This document shows, piece by piece, positions 1-11,206 of a stretch of 64,000 nucleotides of DNA (its first letter is position 1; each line of letters begins with the position of its first letter). The stretch is from Isoetes taiwanensis. Its lineage: Eukaryota > Streptophyta > Lycopodiopsida > Isoetales > Isoetaceae. The DNA is taken from positions 64,001 to 128,000 of the forward strand of contig JAJEKV010000285.1 in NCBI GenBank assembly GCA_021234155.1. The letters are read 5' to 3'. The notes beneath the pieces were generated by a model. That model saw only the letters and a list, made by a program, of their open reading frames with translations. It was not told the DNA's origin and did no database searches. Both the position numbers and the translations under genes were made by a program.

Positions 1-348
1 CCACGGCCGGAGCCGCCCAAGAAAGTCCATCACGACCAAATTCTAGGCACGCCCCTGTGTCCAGGGAGATTAGGCACTTTCAACAGTGTATTAATCTCCT
101 CATCAGGAAGGCGCCATTCGAACGACCGAGAAATAATGCAGGAGTTTCGGACCAACTACAGGGTCACACCCCTAACGGTCCGATCTCTGCAGGAGGCAGC
201 AGAGGCAGAGCTTGTCCAACTCTTCGAGGAGGGCAATCTATGTGCCATCCATGCGAAGAGGGTGACGGTGATGCCCAAGGACCTCCACCTGGCGAGGAGG
301 ATCCGCAAGGAGAAGCCCTATTTTCTGTATAAAAATGTTTTTGTATAA
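1..348 (+). pseudogene. Histone H3 / CENH3-like fragment, frameshifted
   Basis: Two overlapping frames together cover the histone fold. One frame (from about 57) reads EIRHFQ...LLIRKAPFE, matching the alpha-N/alpha-1 region. A +1 shift near position 130 leads into [13 protein letters not shown] and then [29 protein letters not shown], followed by a KDxxLARRIR end, matching alpha-2/alpha-3. EIRHFQ and LQEAAE resemble plant CENH3 more than canonical H3, but loop 1 ([10 protein letters not shown]) has the H3 length and lacks the insertion usual in CENH3. The C-terminus runs about ten residues past the normal H3 end ([11 protein letters not shown]). The 5' part lies outside the window. The frame break argues for a pseudogene or a sequence error. 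CENH3 identity is an inference from a few residues. Confidence 0.6.
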
Positions 349-451
349 ATTAAACTGCTACAAAATCTTTTTCTATTGTACTTAGAATGTTCTTAATTGC
401 TAAAGTTGTGTAAAATTTTGCCTTAAAAATGAAAATTTGGCTCGAAGTCAA

Positions 452-897
452 CCCACTCGGGTCATTCCGCGCCAATGTCCTCTGCGTCGCGAATGCAGGC
501 CCCTTTCGCGCAAAGTGACCAAGTCACTTGTTTTAGGGCATAATTGATTCAATTTTTGTACTAGAAATGCAGTACCGTACTTAATTTTTGTTAAAAGCGT
601 CAAAAAGTAATCAAGATGTGGCCACTCGGGTCACCCCGCGCCAATGGCCTCTGCGTCGCCACACAGGCCCCTTTCGCGCAAAGTGATCCGAGTCACCCAT
701 AATTGCACTTTTAGATGTCCTTTTAGCATGAAATAAGTTGCTAGTTAGTCTAGGATTGACCCAAATAGGCATTTCAATGTCTTATAGCTCTTAGAAATAA
801 ATATTTTTTGGTAGAAATCAGGCCACTCCGGTCACCCCGCGCCAAAGGCCTCTGCGTCGCGAACGCAGACCCCTTTCGCGCGAAGTGACCCGAATCA
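452..897. repeat. Three GC-rich ~75-bp foldback repeats
   Basis: Related units lie at about 452-526, 622-697 and 821-897, separated by AT-rich DNA. Each starts with CACTCGGGTCA, passes through CCGCGCC and CTCTGCGTCGC, and ends with CCCTTTCGCG and AAGTGACC. The two halves of each unit are reverse complements: in the third unit arms of about 33 bp pair with some six mismatches around the loop CGCGA. Spacing is about 170-200 bp. They may be terminal or regulatory parts of a mobile element, since they lie just upstream of a TATA box at 1074. Confidence 0.7.
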
Positions 898-1073
898 ACC
901 ATGTTCGACCAAGGCTTGCCCAAATTTGATCCGACAAAACCCCATTTAGTGTTTCTTGACTTGTTTTACTTAGATTTGCACTTCATCTTACTTAATTTGG
1001 AGATCTATAGACTTACAACATAGGTCTACCCGATCAAGAAGTCTTGTGTATGGAAACCTAGGCAGCCTTAGTC

Positions 1074-1082
1074 TATAAAAAG
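1074..1082 (+). promoter_or_regulatory. TATA box (TATAAAAAG)
   Basis: TATAAAAAG lies 118 bp upstream of an ATG at 1192 in good context (cttaATGGcg), with a pyrimidine-rich leader between them. This fits a polymerase II promoter for the broken gene that follows. Expression is not shown. Confidence 0.5.
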
Positions 1083-1191
1083 AGGCCTCATTTGCCATTT
1101 TCTCTCTACCAAACTTGCTCCCATCCTCTTAGACGATTTTTCAGTCCTTTGTCAATCCTTCCGAACCATTTTCTGCACTCGTCTCTGCTTA

Positions 1192-2140
1192 ATGGCGCCC
1201 ACAAGCTTTGTTCAATGGTACAACAGTGCCAACCACATCCATGATTTCCCTGCAGAAGAGGCCTTTCCATGTGTTTGACCATCTCTTCGACCTCCATGCA
1301 ACCCTGACGAGAACCCCTTATTACACAGATATAGTATGCCAGTATGACCAGCAAGTCTTACCCTGGGAAGTCAGCCTTCCCCTAAGGGGAGGGAACTGGG
1401 TATCCTTAGAGTCATTAAGCCAAGTCAAAGGTCAACTGTGGGATAGGGCGAAGAATATGCCTGATTACATGAGTTGTAAGGCTCACAGGCATAGGTATGT
1501 CTCGGTGCATGCAGCTCTCTCTTTGTTTATGCATTACAGGGCAGTCAATAGGGTGGGGGAGCCTTCGATCCAGCCCTTGGACCTGGCACCACTCAACACA
1601 AGGACAGATCAGGGCCAGATCCATGAGATTCAATCCCCAGAGTATATTTACCATGGCACGACATCAGAGGCACTACAGATCGAGCAAGATTATGAGCAGG
1701 AAGGGGAAGAAGACCCAGATTGGAAGAGCAGGGAGGCAGCAAGAATGGAGAGGCAGATAGCAAGGCACGACGACGACATCAGGCGGGCCAATGAACCACC
1801 AATCGACATTACAGCTTTATCGCCGATAGTAATCGAAGGGGAGGAGTACATCTTGGCAAATGACATCCTCCAGCTACTGCCTAGAAGAAGGACTCAGGAT
1901 CGACGAGCTCTTGAGTTTGATTGCAAAGGAGCAGCAGAGCGACTTCATCGACTACTCATATCAGGAAGTCCCAAGGGAACTAGCGGAGCAACACTCTTAC
2001 GCCAGCGAGACGATGTCCAATGCCGCCGCTTACGCGTACATAAAGGAAATATATCATCGGCAGCCGCCAGCCATCCCCGAAGAGGAATCCCAAGCGATCT
2101 AAAGCAGGTTGTACAAACCAGGGAGGGGCCCGAGCTCTAG
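1192..2140 (+). pseudogene. Broken protein-coding gene, unknown function
   Basis: The ATG at 1192 opens MAPTSFVQWYNSANHIHDFP and soon meets a stop. The reading then continues in another frame (from about 1260) as FHVFDHLFDLHATLTRTPYYT to about 1860, through an acidic stretch (EQEGEEDPDW) and a charged EAARMERQIARHDDD segment. After about 1860 a third frame looks more protein-like (IDELLSLIAKEQQSDFIDYSY, then ASETMSNAAAYAYIKEIY) and stops at 2102. Frame changes at both ends suggest two indels. I recognise no domain. The TATA box and foldback repeats upstream suggest a mobile-element or viral-type gene, but nothing in the protein proves it. Confidence 0.4.
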
Positions 2141-3960
2141 TCGACTCGTTCGACCGCGAAGTATGCGGGAGGCGTCTAGCAGCATCAACTTAGATAGTGC
2201 AACCACGATGTGAAGGGATCGTGAAGACCTCCTAGCACTCGATGTTTATGGGGGGGCCGTTCAAAGGAAGGGCCCAGGGACGTAGGTGGTGGGAATGGAA
2301 AAGGCGCTTCGATACTATCTCTTAGTCCTTTGTCAGGGACAGATGATAGTTTTCCACAAGAGGGAGGAGGCCATGGTGCTCCTGATAGCACTCTCAGGCT
2401 TTGGGTAGCACACCAAGTTGAGCAGCAACACGGATCATATCATTCTCTTCAAGATATCCGTAGTACTCTATAGCCTCGACTTCGCAAGGGGTCATTTGAG
2501 AGATGCACCAATGACGGTCGTCACGGCGACAGCACCTCCACTTCCTCCACCTCAAATGGCTCAAAATAAGCAAATCTAGTCCATGAGCTGTTGCTTTATA
2601 TTTGCTAAACGCTTCTTGTGCCTCAGGGATTCTGATGCCTAATACTTAAAGGAAGCCTAATTGCTCTCTGAAAGCAATGTTAATTGCTCCTTAAGAAAAA
2701 CCCAGTATGTACCTCTGAAATCTATCTCAGAACAGGGACGATCAACTTAGGGATAGGAAAAACAAAAATTAGGGAGGCTTAGATCAATTGACGGTCACCA
2801 CAGAAATAGGCCAGGAACCCGCTTGCTTGTTTAACAAATTTTAGAACGAAAAACAGACGCTCGCGCCTTTGCGTCCCTTTATATGCACAAAAAGATGAAA
2901 CCATATGCTTCTAGAAGAATCGAGATGCTACAGAATCGTAACAGCAGTTGCTAAAAAGACCGCCGCTCTTCTTAAATTTTTTTGATGCCTACACGTGTAC
3001 ATTCCTAAACATAGAAATAAACATACATGGACTTCAATTAAGCTGCCCCCTTATCGGCCATATTATATATTAGAGATAGGGGTATAAGTGCATGGCTAGG
3101 CAAAAAATAGACTCTTTGTTGCATGTCTATTTTTTTTTGGACTTTCATTTTGCAAGGCTATATGAAATATAGACTTGTTTTTGAATGTCTGGGGTCTTGC
3201 AAGGCCTGCAGCCTTCAATTTCCAACCCCAGGCTACAAACCATTGCCTTTAAAAATGTTATTGCACTTAACGAGAAATTTAACAAAACAGGCCAAACAAT
3301 TGTTTTCCATTGTCTACTAATAATGTTCTAATTATTTTGTTTGGTATTTGGGGAGGGTATCTCACTGATGGTTGGGCCTAGATTTTGGGGGCGTATGTAT
3401 CTGAAATGGTATGTGGATGGTATTTTTTGGACGTATTTGAGCTGCTTGCTGGCAGGAAATTGGTTCTGTAATGGAGGTGGATTTATCAGTCTATGGTTTG
3501 GAAATAGAAGGAGAAAGGTCTGGATGTGCATGGTTTGAGGATAGAAAGATAAGAATAAATGCTCCTTTCTTTTCTTAGAACGGATCCCAGCGGGGCATGG
3601 AGGCAGGCATGGGTTCTGGTATGGCCTATGGGAGATGAAGCACACGCTCTGGTTCTGGTGAGTTCCGGTGAGCCCTGGTGTTGAGAAAGAGGACAAAGAG
3701 CACTACACCTTCACCGGAAATGGAAGGAACAGAGCTCCCCCCCATCTGGGATCTAAGGCTTATTATAGTTAGGATAGACTGCGTTACTGAGTTATTCGAA
3801 ATGTAGCTGCCTTACTGAGTTATCTGCAGATTTCCAGAAGTGGATGTCCTGTATCCCAGAGTATTAGCTTGGGCTAGTTGGGCAGTGAGATTGAAGCCGC
3901 TTTGATTATGAAGACATGCAGGCTGGCCGATTGCAGCCAAATTTCCAGATACAGAGCATC
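2141..3960. other. No supported gene
   Basis: Open frames here are short and unlike proteins. A heat-shock-type TTCTAGAA lies near 2909. Nothing else can be supported. Confidence 0.5.
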
Positions 3961-4090
3961 ACTTTTTTTTAAGCGGCTTAGGGCTTGGCATCACAGAGCT
4001 TTGGCATCCGCAGGCCTTACAGAGCTTGGCCTTACAGAGCTTTGTCCTTAGGGCTTGGCATCCGCAGGCATCACAGAGCTTTAAAAACGG
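3961..4090. repeat. Short direct-repeat cluster
   Basis: Variants of CTTACAGAGCTTTG, GGGCTTGGCATC and GGCATCCGCAGGC recur several times in about 130 bp, a scrambled local duplication. Confidence 0.6.
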
Positions 4091-4410
4091 CCATATGGCT
4101 TAGGGAACAGGCTGCGACCTACTATTTCAAGAGCCCACAAGGCAGAGTTGTCTTCTAGTTTCTTTCTCCGACTTCGTCAATGGAATGAGCGAGACAAATT
4201 GTGCATGGAATTGTGAATTATGGAAGGCAAGGCCGGAATTGTGACTAGGAAGAGGAGAGGTGGAATTGTGACTAGGAAGAGAAGAGGGAGGAGGTTATTC
4301 GGGTGAAGGGAGGAGGTTCTGGGTGGAAGGAAAGGGATTGGGCTTTGTTGTTTGTGATGCCTCTAAATTGCGAATAGAAGGAGAATGTTTCGACAGTGAA
4401 ATGTGTTTTG

Positions 4411-4463
4411 TTTTTCAACGGAGTTTTTGCTGTGGAGTTTTTCAACGGAGTTTTCGCTGTGGA
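4411..4463. repeat. 27-bp tandem duplication
   Basis: A unit beginning TTTTTCAACGGAGTTTT is present twice with period 27 and one mismatch, in the region upstream of the ING gene. Confidence 0.75.
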
Positions 4464-4941
4464 AGCTTGCCAGAGATTCGGTGATATGCATAAGGTCTCT
4501 GCTGTAGATTTGGCGCCGCTTCTGATACTAGCTGTGCTGTTCTTCCAAGCATCAGTTGCAACAAGAGAAAGCGTGGAAGAGAGGCCTGGTTGACAACGTT
4601 ATGGCTTTTTTTTGTGTGGATGTATATTTGTGTGGAACTCTATGGTTTGAGATGGATGTATATATTTGTGAACATAAGTATATGCAATATATTTCAATGT
4701 TTGTACAATTTCGTAATGACCTTAGGTTTTGGCTTTCGTTTTTGTTTGTACAATGAACATGGGGCGTTGATGGGGTATAATACATGGAATATACCCTCCA
4801 TCGACGGTTCCCATGCTTGCCCCAAGAAAAAAAGCGACAAGGAATAGAAAATAATGGAAAATTCTAGAAACTCCTAATTCATTTCCCTCCCAGTGCGCTG
4901 CGTTCTACGGACAATTAGGGTTTTACCGAACACGAGGAAAC

Positions 4942-7318
4942 ATGACTTACCTTGAAGAATTCTTAGGAAGTAAGTATCGCATGCAAACCTTCCCGTTACT
5001 CATTCTGACGGTAGGTTGTGTGTGCTATCAGGTATTTCCTCTCTGCCTGCCGATTTGCAAAAGAATTACACCTTACTTAGGCAATTGGATGAGCGACAAC
5101 AAGGTTTGCTCTCTCTATGCCCCATATAAGGATTTCGTTATGAAAATGGTAGGTCGTTTAGCTTAATACAAGCTTGAAACAAACAAGTAATTATTCCAAT
5201 ATGCATGGAAGGCATCCATGAAATCTAATTATCTTTAGGGAAACTATAACATACGAAATTGACAGCTACTAATTCTGTTCTCAAAGCAGTAGTTCACCTA
5301 TGTTGGTTCAGAAATTTTTAGTTATGCCTAAATGAATAAAGCCAAACGAAAGTAGAAGAATTGTTATAGGGGAAACTTGGGTCTCTTTTGGGTACATTGC
5401 CCGACTAAGCTAGCACGTAACATATGTTCTTTTTGGCGTTGACCATTCATCTGCATTGTCTGATGTTTTTAATCATCATCCTATCACATAATAAACTTAC
5501 TGAAACCAAGAAAGTTAGGGTGCAGCAAAGACCAACTTGCTGGTTTGAAATTTAAGAGAGAAGGATGTGAACAAGAATGCCCCTTTTGTAACCCAAAGCC
5601 TTCTCGTTAAATTTGGCAGGTCTGGCAGCATTTTATGCATGATGTATCATGTTTTATTCTTCAGAAAGTTGCACTATTGACCGAATTTGTTTATTGAGGC
5701 TGGGTGCACCAAGAACAGAGGAAGGACGTACAGATGTTTTTTATTTATAGAAAATGCGTGTCTACCATGGATGAAACATGATAGAAATGAATTAATATCG
5801 CGAATTGATGCCCTGCAATTTCTAGTTTTTTGTATTTATAGTATGCAACTTGAATAGCCATTTTGGCATGTCCTTAATGTTTTCTCTTATGAAATCTTGG
5901 TTATTTGCAGAACTTGCAAAAACAATGAATTTATCCAAAACTCATGGTCTGGAGGATATATTGCAACTTATAAAATCTGGAAATGGATCTCCAACAACTT
6001 TGACAAACAAATATTGTAGTGAAATAGATACTGCTCACAAGACCTGTCTTGAAGTTGCAAACGAGAAGGTCAATCTAGCAGTTCAGTCATACAATCTGGT
6101 AGTGTGATTATCTTCGTTTAACCTTTTTATTATACAGTTCTGTATCTTGAGGTTTTGCATGATATGATTTACAAACTCTATGCCTTAAAGCAGCTGTACA
6201 ATTAGGTTTATTGAATATAGAGGCATATCTTTTCTGCCTTGGTCAAAAACTTGTTTCAGTCTTTTGAACCTCTATAATCTGCAGGTGTTATTAAGACATC
6301 TTCCCTTTTGCATTTGTGCTCTTTGAATTTTTCCAAAAAGTTGAGGACATAGGTTTTCTGGTTAACTTGGTACGATGCATCTTTGCACATAATCATACCT
6401 TGTGTCTATCCATGAGCGTTTGTTTGTAGCTCCTTACAAGTTTTGGCTGTTAGGTTGATGCTTTTATCTTTAGGCTTATGTTCTTATCTTCAGTCCATCT
6501 GTCCTTTCCAGGGTATTTTAACTTGCAGGGTTTCATTTTTATTCAGATAAATTGGAATTTTTGGTCTTCTGATGATGCAGATGGTATGGTAGGTTGATAC
6601 TCATGTTCAACGACTGGATGATTATCTTAAGAGACTGAAAGAAGAATATGAACAAGGTAAATGATGTTGTTTGTATTTCAGTAGTACTGATATTTCACAA
6701 TGATGTGCTGGATTCCCTTTTCCAGACGCTATGATATAATCATTATGGCTATTTGCATATTGTTAATAAGTATGCATGCTGTTGGGGTTTTATTTGAAAA
6801 ACCATCTGATAAGTTGTATGCTTGTGAGATTGCAGGGAGTGATCATTTATCAGAGGATTCAATCTTAGAAAAGAAAGGGGGTGCATCATGTTCCAGCAAG
6901 GAAGGTGATGCCACTAGGAGTCACAGGAAAAGGTATGTAGTGTTGGTTCATGTCTACGGATTCTCCTATCATTGCCATTGTAATCTTGTAGCTATATATG
7001 CAGGGGGCAGGTTTCAGTGCAACAGACACTCAATGCTGAGATTGACCTTCCAATAGATCCAAATGAACCAACGTATTGTTATTGTAATCAAGTATCTTTT
7101 GGCAACATGATTGCTTGCGATAACCCTGAAGTAAAGTCTTTAGATTCTCAGTTCATTTTTTGTATCTTTTAACTAATTGCCAATCAGCTAAGTTTTTTTT
7201 CTCGCAGTGTAAAATAGAGTGGTTCCATTTCGATTGCGTGGGAATCAAAGAACACCCAAAAGGCAAATGGTATTGTAATGAGTGTGCAATGTACATGAAG
7301 CGACGGAAAGGAAAATAG
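4942..7318 (+). CDS. ING1: ING-family PHD-finger protein (ING1-type), 7 exons
   Basis: Exons: 4942-4969, 5032-5103, 5911-6098, 6593-6656, 6836-6932, 7004-7130 and 7208-7318. All introns are GT-AG and the phases join into 687 nt, 228 aa. ING proteins are subunits of histone acetyltransferase or deacetylase complexes and read H3K4me3 in the nucleus. The N-terminal ING dimerisation domain (about 1-117) starts [19 protein letters not shown], carries [10 protein letters not shown], and ends with [19 protein letters not shown] Ser/Lys-rich linker follows. The C-terminal PHD finger (about 173-220) has all C4HC3 zinc ligands: C175, C177, C188, C193, H199, C202, C215 and C218. The aromatic cage residues Y174, M185 and W197 keep the spacing of known H3K4me3-binding ING proteins. 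The basic tail KRRKGK is typical of plant ING1. The start is the first ATG and fits the family's N-terminus. No defect was seen. Confidence 0.92.
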
Positions 7319-7870
7319 GAACTATTGAATGTACAGCTACATTCGCTGATATGATGGTTTACAAGCTACAAGGTGACGTATATTGTGTCCCAGCACCCAG
7401 GTATTGATATGGTTCTAGAACTATTGTGATGGTGAGCTGTTTTTTTGCCACATCGACAAGATTAAAAGAATACAGCTAGCTTGAGCCATCTATGAAGCTG
7501 CATTTCGAGTTCATGCAGGACCAACATTATATATTTGGAGTAGGAGGATCTCAAAGGCATCCACAAGTCAGGTGCCAAACAACAGCAATGACACAATGAT
7601 AAGAATCATAATTGCCAAGTTAAGTGATTGACACGTTCATTAGAATGGGATTTGTTTTGATTTTCTTTGAAGCTGCTGGCCTCCCCCACACACACACACC
7701 CACCCACACCCCCATAAAAGGGAGACAAATTTTCTCCTTCACATGCGCAAAGAATATGAAATACCCTTGTGTTTTCCACTTGCATGATCTACTTTTAAGT
7801 TTTTGAAAATTATTTAGATGACATTTGCCAAAGCACACATCTAGTATCTCTAATATATAATTATAATAGA
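7319..7870. other. ING 3' flank, no gene
   Basis: Downstream of the ING stop lies AT-rich DNA with a CA/CCCA-rich stretch near 7685-7715. No gene is supported. Confidence 0.5.
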
Positions 7871-7875
7871 GTAGA

Positions 7876-8136
7876 TTCTAGAAAGTTCTTTACTGTGATA
7901 TTTTTTAATGGTTAACACGTGTAGAACGAATGAGTATTTGAACTTTCCAGAAGATTCTGGGGTCTTCTTCCTCTGAATTAAAAATTACCTTTTGTGAATC
8001 CACAATTTTTTAGCCGTTACAGGGCCTAAGGCGCTAGTGCCCAAGTCTTTGTGTACCTTCTCAGAGATGATTTTGCCTCTCTAGAAGTTTGAGAGTAGGA
8101 TCCAGAAGCTTCGTCCCAGTGGTTGTTAGAAGCTTC
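7876..8136. promoter_or_regulatory. Cluster of heat-shock elements
   Basis: Perfect three-module heat-shock elements occur at 7876-7888 (TTCTAGAAAGTTC) and 7945-7957 (TTCCAGAAGATTC). Two-module sites GAAGCTTC lie at 8105-8112 and 8129-8136. Heat-shock factors bind alternating nTTCn/nGAAn. No recognisable heat-shock gene follows, although a weak open frame spans 8089-8277. Similar clusters at 10391-10617 and 35407-35570 lie in repeats, so this may be the regulatory part of a dispersed element. Confidence 0.5.
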
Positions 8137-8882
8137 GGCAGGATCTGGAAGGTCAGAATAGGAGCTTCAAGTGTGGTTTCTTTCTGGCAAAAAGCGTGCG
8201 CAGAGCTATGGCACCTCTATTTGCTTAAGAAAGCTGAGCATGGCAGAGCTCTGGAGATACAGCTGCAGAGCTTTTAGCAGAGGATGGCTTAGCAAGTTCG
8301 GCAAGCCCCTTGCCAGCACCATGGTAGACGCAGCAGTTTGGGATAGTTTATTGGAAACATCGTGGTAATTCTTACTTTGAGTCTTCTGTTGAACTTTTAT
8401 ATGCCTCTAGTCTTTCCTGTTTCCTCCAAATCATCCTCCACATAAAGAATTTCTTATTTCTCCTATTGCGTTTTCCATATACTTACGCTTTTAATTTTCC
8501 TACCTGAACTGCCCTTCCTTCCTAGCTGTGCTAAATCTCGAAATATTAGATTTCTTAGACTGTTTTCTTTGTTTGGATGATGCCAACGTTGCCCAGTTCA
8601 TTGTTCTAAAGTATTGCAGTGGTGGTTAGGCTTTTTGACAGTAACACTATTCGTGCTCAAACAAGGACCAATATGCTCTGACTTATATTGAGAACTCTCT
8701 TTCGAGTCTTTTGTGGAGATCATACAATGTTTAAAGAGTTTTAGGATTGCATATTACAAGATAGACCCAACTGATATTGCTCCAAGTTACTGTGCAGCTG
8801 CACTTATATTATAAGTATATTAGGATGTTTGTGCAGGTAAAACCCAAAATATTACATATAAAGGCCGATAATATTATGCCAT

Positions 8883-9221
8883 GTGGATGATTTGGGCAGA
8901 CATCCTATCACACTTAGGATGCCTAAAATACAGTCAGTGTTTTGGCACCCTAATTTCTTTGGACGGGCGATATTGCCTGCCAAAAACTTTCGGCATGCAA
9001 CAGATCAATTTTATCCACGTACTCACGCTTCTTATGTTGCANCGCAATTCAGTTTGGGATCAATCTATTCAAAGCTTATCAATCCGGCATATCTGAGAAA
9101 AACGGTATATTTTTGTAATGGCTTTTCTGTAGGTATAGCGATGGATCAAGAGGATATGAAAAAAGATCATCTTTTGCCCAAAATCGTTGAATCCATCAAA
9201 GCTTTTAAATCTGGAAACTGA
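8883..9221 (+). pseudogene. Coding-like fragment, unrecognised
   Basis: An open frame of about 112 codons has protein-like composition (VDDLGRHPITLRMPKIQSVF near the start, MDQEDMKKDHLLPKIVESIK near the end). There is no good upstream ATG. The frame is closed just before 8862, so this may be a terminal exon or a captured fragment. One base is ambiguous (n at 9042). I do not recognise the family. Confidence 0.3.
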
Positions 9222-9520
9222 TTTAGATCAGATTTTGGGCTAATGCTGATAGGGCTTTTGGCATATCTGTGATCAGAAAACAAATCCGACCTAGATGGAA
9301 GTAGAGGTAGACTGAATTTTTAGGAACTGGAGATCAGAAGAACTTCTAGCGATGATGTTTGATCAGATCGACTTAAATCAGATTTGTGGTAACCGTGATA
9401 GGGCTTTTGGTATATCCATGATCAGAAAGCAATTCTGACCCAGATATAAGTAGAATCAGACAAAATTCTTAGGAAGAATACTAGAGATCAGAAGGATCAA
9501 GGATTAGCGAAGAATACTGG
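9220..9520. repeat. 150-bp tandem duplication
   Basis: Units start at about 9220 and 9370 (period 150). They share GATAGGGCTTTTGG, a GATCAGAAA motif and an AAGTAGA motif, with moderate divergence. Several GATCAGA motifs give internal substructure. Confidence 0.75.
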
Positions 9521-10390
9521 AGATCAGAATTTGTGGATGCTGTCATACATAAATGTTGCTTGCGTGGATGATGATACTTAATTATTTTGGACTGTGAGTG
9601 TGATATCGGTTAAGGGCAGAACCATTTTTTGGATTAAATACTTTCCTAAACTTGCCACTTAATAATTTGAATAAGGGCCATAGTGTGATTCCAGCCTTAC
9701 ATAAAATGCCCTTTGCTTTATTAGCTACTCTTTTGGGATGCAACCAGATGTTGTACATGGATCATGGTTTGAGGTTGTAATTGGCTCACAAAATTGACTT
9801 TCGTTTTTATTTGCAAATCTTCGTTAGGCACATGGTTGATGCATGCATGCTTATTTTCTATTCTATTCTATTCTTCTATAGATTGTATTAAGCTTTTACA
9901 AACTAGAAACTTCAAACCTATTCCAAATTTATGCATGCATGCCTGTTTTGTAGACTTATATCAAGATCCAGAAATTTCTATTTTACATGCCCATTCTTGC
10001 AAGATTAGGTACCAAATTAGCGTTCCTTTTTTTGCTACTACTATTAATTTCATTGCCATTATATTAGCCAATGCATTTTCTTTTTATCGTTGCTGAGGCT
10101 TGGATGAGGGCATATTATGAGGAAGATTCCCTCTAGAGCCATCCTAAGCGTAGACTTCAAAACAGAATTCATCTAAAAAGACTCCTCCTGCCCACTATTG
10201 TAGGTGCAATCCAAATATGGACATGGTACTTTAGCTAAAAAGGATAAGCTTCTAGCAGAAGACTCGACCCTGCAAGCATCTAGTTTATGGCTTGCCTCAA
10301 TCACAGTCGTCACTCCTCTGCCTCCAAGTGCTGCTGCATCAGGAGGGTCGAGCGTCGATGGGGTGTGATGTGATTTACAGACACTATTTT
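9521..10390. other. No supported gene
   Basis: AT-rich DNA containing scattered ATGCATGC palindromes near 9840 and 9930. A 100-codon open frame at 9794-10096 has no protein-like features and was not accepted. Confidence 0.5.
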
Positions 10391-10617
10391 AGAACTATTT
10401 AGAGTTTTATAGGATTCGACGGCTGAGATCGCGCCATGTGGTGCCTCCTTAGGTTGAGTGCTTACTGAGGTGCTTATCCATGAGCATCTAGAAATTCTAG
10501 AATTTTCTAGAACTATCTAGAGCTTTCTAATATTCGATGGCCGAGATCGCACCATGTGGCATCTCCTTAGGTTGAGGTGCTTACTTGAGGTGCTTATCCA
10601 TGGGCATCTAGAATATT
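10391..10617. repeat. 118-bp tandem duplication with a four-module HSE
   Basis: Units start at about 10391 and 10509. They share CCATGTGG, CTCCTTAGGTTGAG and GGTGCTTATCCATG. At the junction, 10495-10512 reads TTCTAGAATTTTCTAGAA, a perfect four-module heat-shock element. The GGCCGAGAT core recurs in a related repeat near 35500. Confidence 0.75.
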
Positions 10618-10900
10618 ACATGTATGGGAGGTCTCTTTTGATATGTGAGGGCTTTTTTGATCTATGGATGCGAAAAGGGATCATTGGATCCGGGTTTCTA
10701 TACTATTAGATATATTTTCTAGTGCATTTCTAACAAGTAGTTATATGGGATGAGTATATTTGTCACTTAACACAAAATACTTGTATGACATGGATGTAAA
10801 ATGTTTGACAATATGAGGCCTTATGGGATGAGGTTTTGTACAAGGAAAAGTGTATACAGGGCGGTTTCTTCTGACCCTGTGCACGCAGATGACGTGTCCC

Positions 10901-11206
10901 TTATAGCTTCGGTGCATCCCCTGGGTTGCAAACGTAATAGCTACATATGATATTGAGGAAAGCAACCTTTGCATAGCCTTCCGGGCTGTTGACGATGTGA
11001 GCGACAAACTGCTTCAATTGCTCTGGATTTGGTGCAGGGAGATCCATTTGTGAGAATTCGTAAAGCTTCTGGCGTTCCACGACTTCACGACTCAGGCCAA
11101 CAAGGGCGTCTCGAAAGGTGGGTGTCGAGAAGGTCACAGACTTAAAAAGAGCTGGATCCCTTGGAGCAGAAACTTGAAGTGTAGGAAATTTGGGTGCAGT
11201 AGCCAT
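10901..11206 (-). CDS. Small orphan protein, 101 aa
   Basis: The frame opens at an ATG in strong context (tttgccATGGct) and reads MATAPKFPTLQVSAPRDPAL, a central LSREVVERQKLYEFSQ, then APNPEQLKQFVAHIVNSPEG and FLNIICSYYVCNPGD. Composition and codon use look genuinely coding. After the stop, another frame (to about 10741) stays open with GMHRSYKGHVICVHR, so a frameshift may have shortened it. I see no known domain, signal peptide or membrane segment. It could be a mobile-element fragment. Confidence 0.4.
   Translation of the reverse strand: MATAPKFPTLQVSAPRDPALFKSVTFSTPTFRDALVGLSREVVERQKLYEFSQMDLPAPNPEQLKQFVAHIVNSPEGYAKVAFLNIICSYYVCNPGDAPKL

Noticed and set aside
450-2140. Endogenous caulimovirus or other viral integration
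   Set aside because: A TATA box and leader are present, but no RT, movement or coat motifs could be seen, so no viral call is supported.
9794-10096. 100-aa plus-strand frame
   Set aside because: Composition follows AT-rich DNA; no start context, domain or splice logic.
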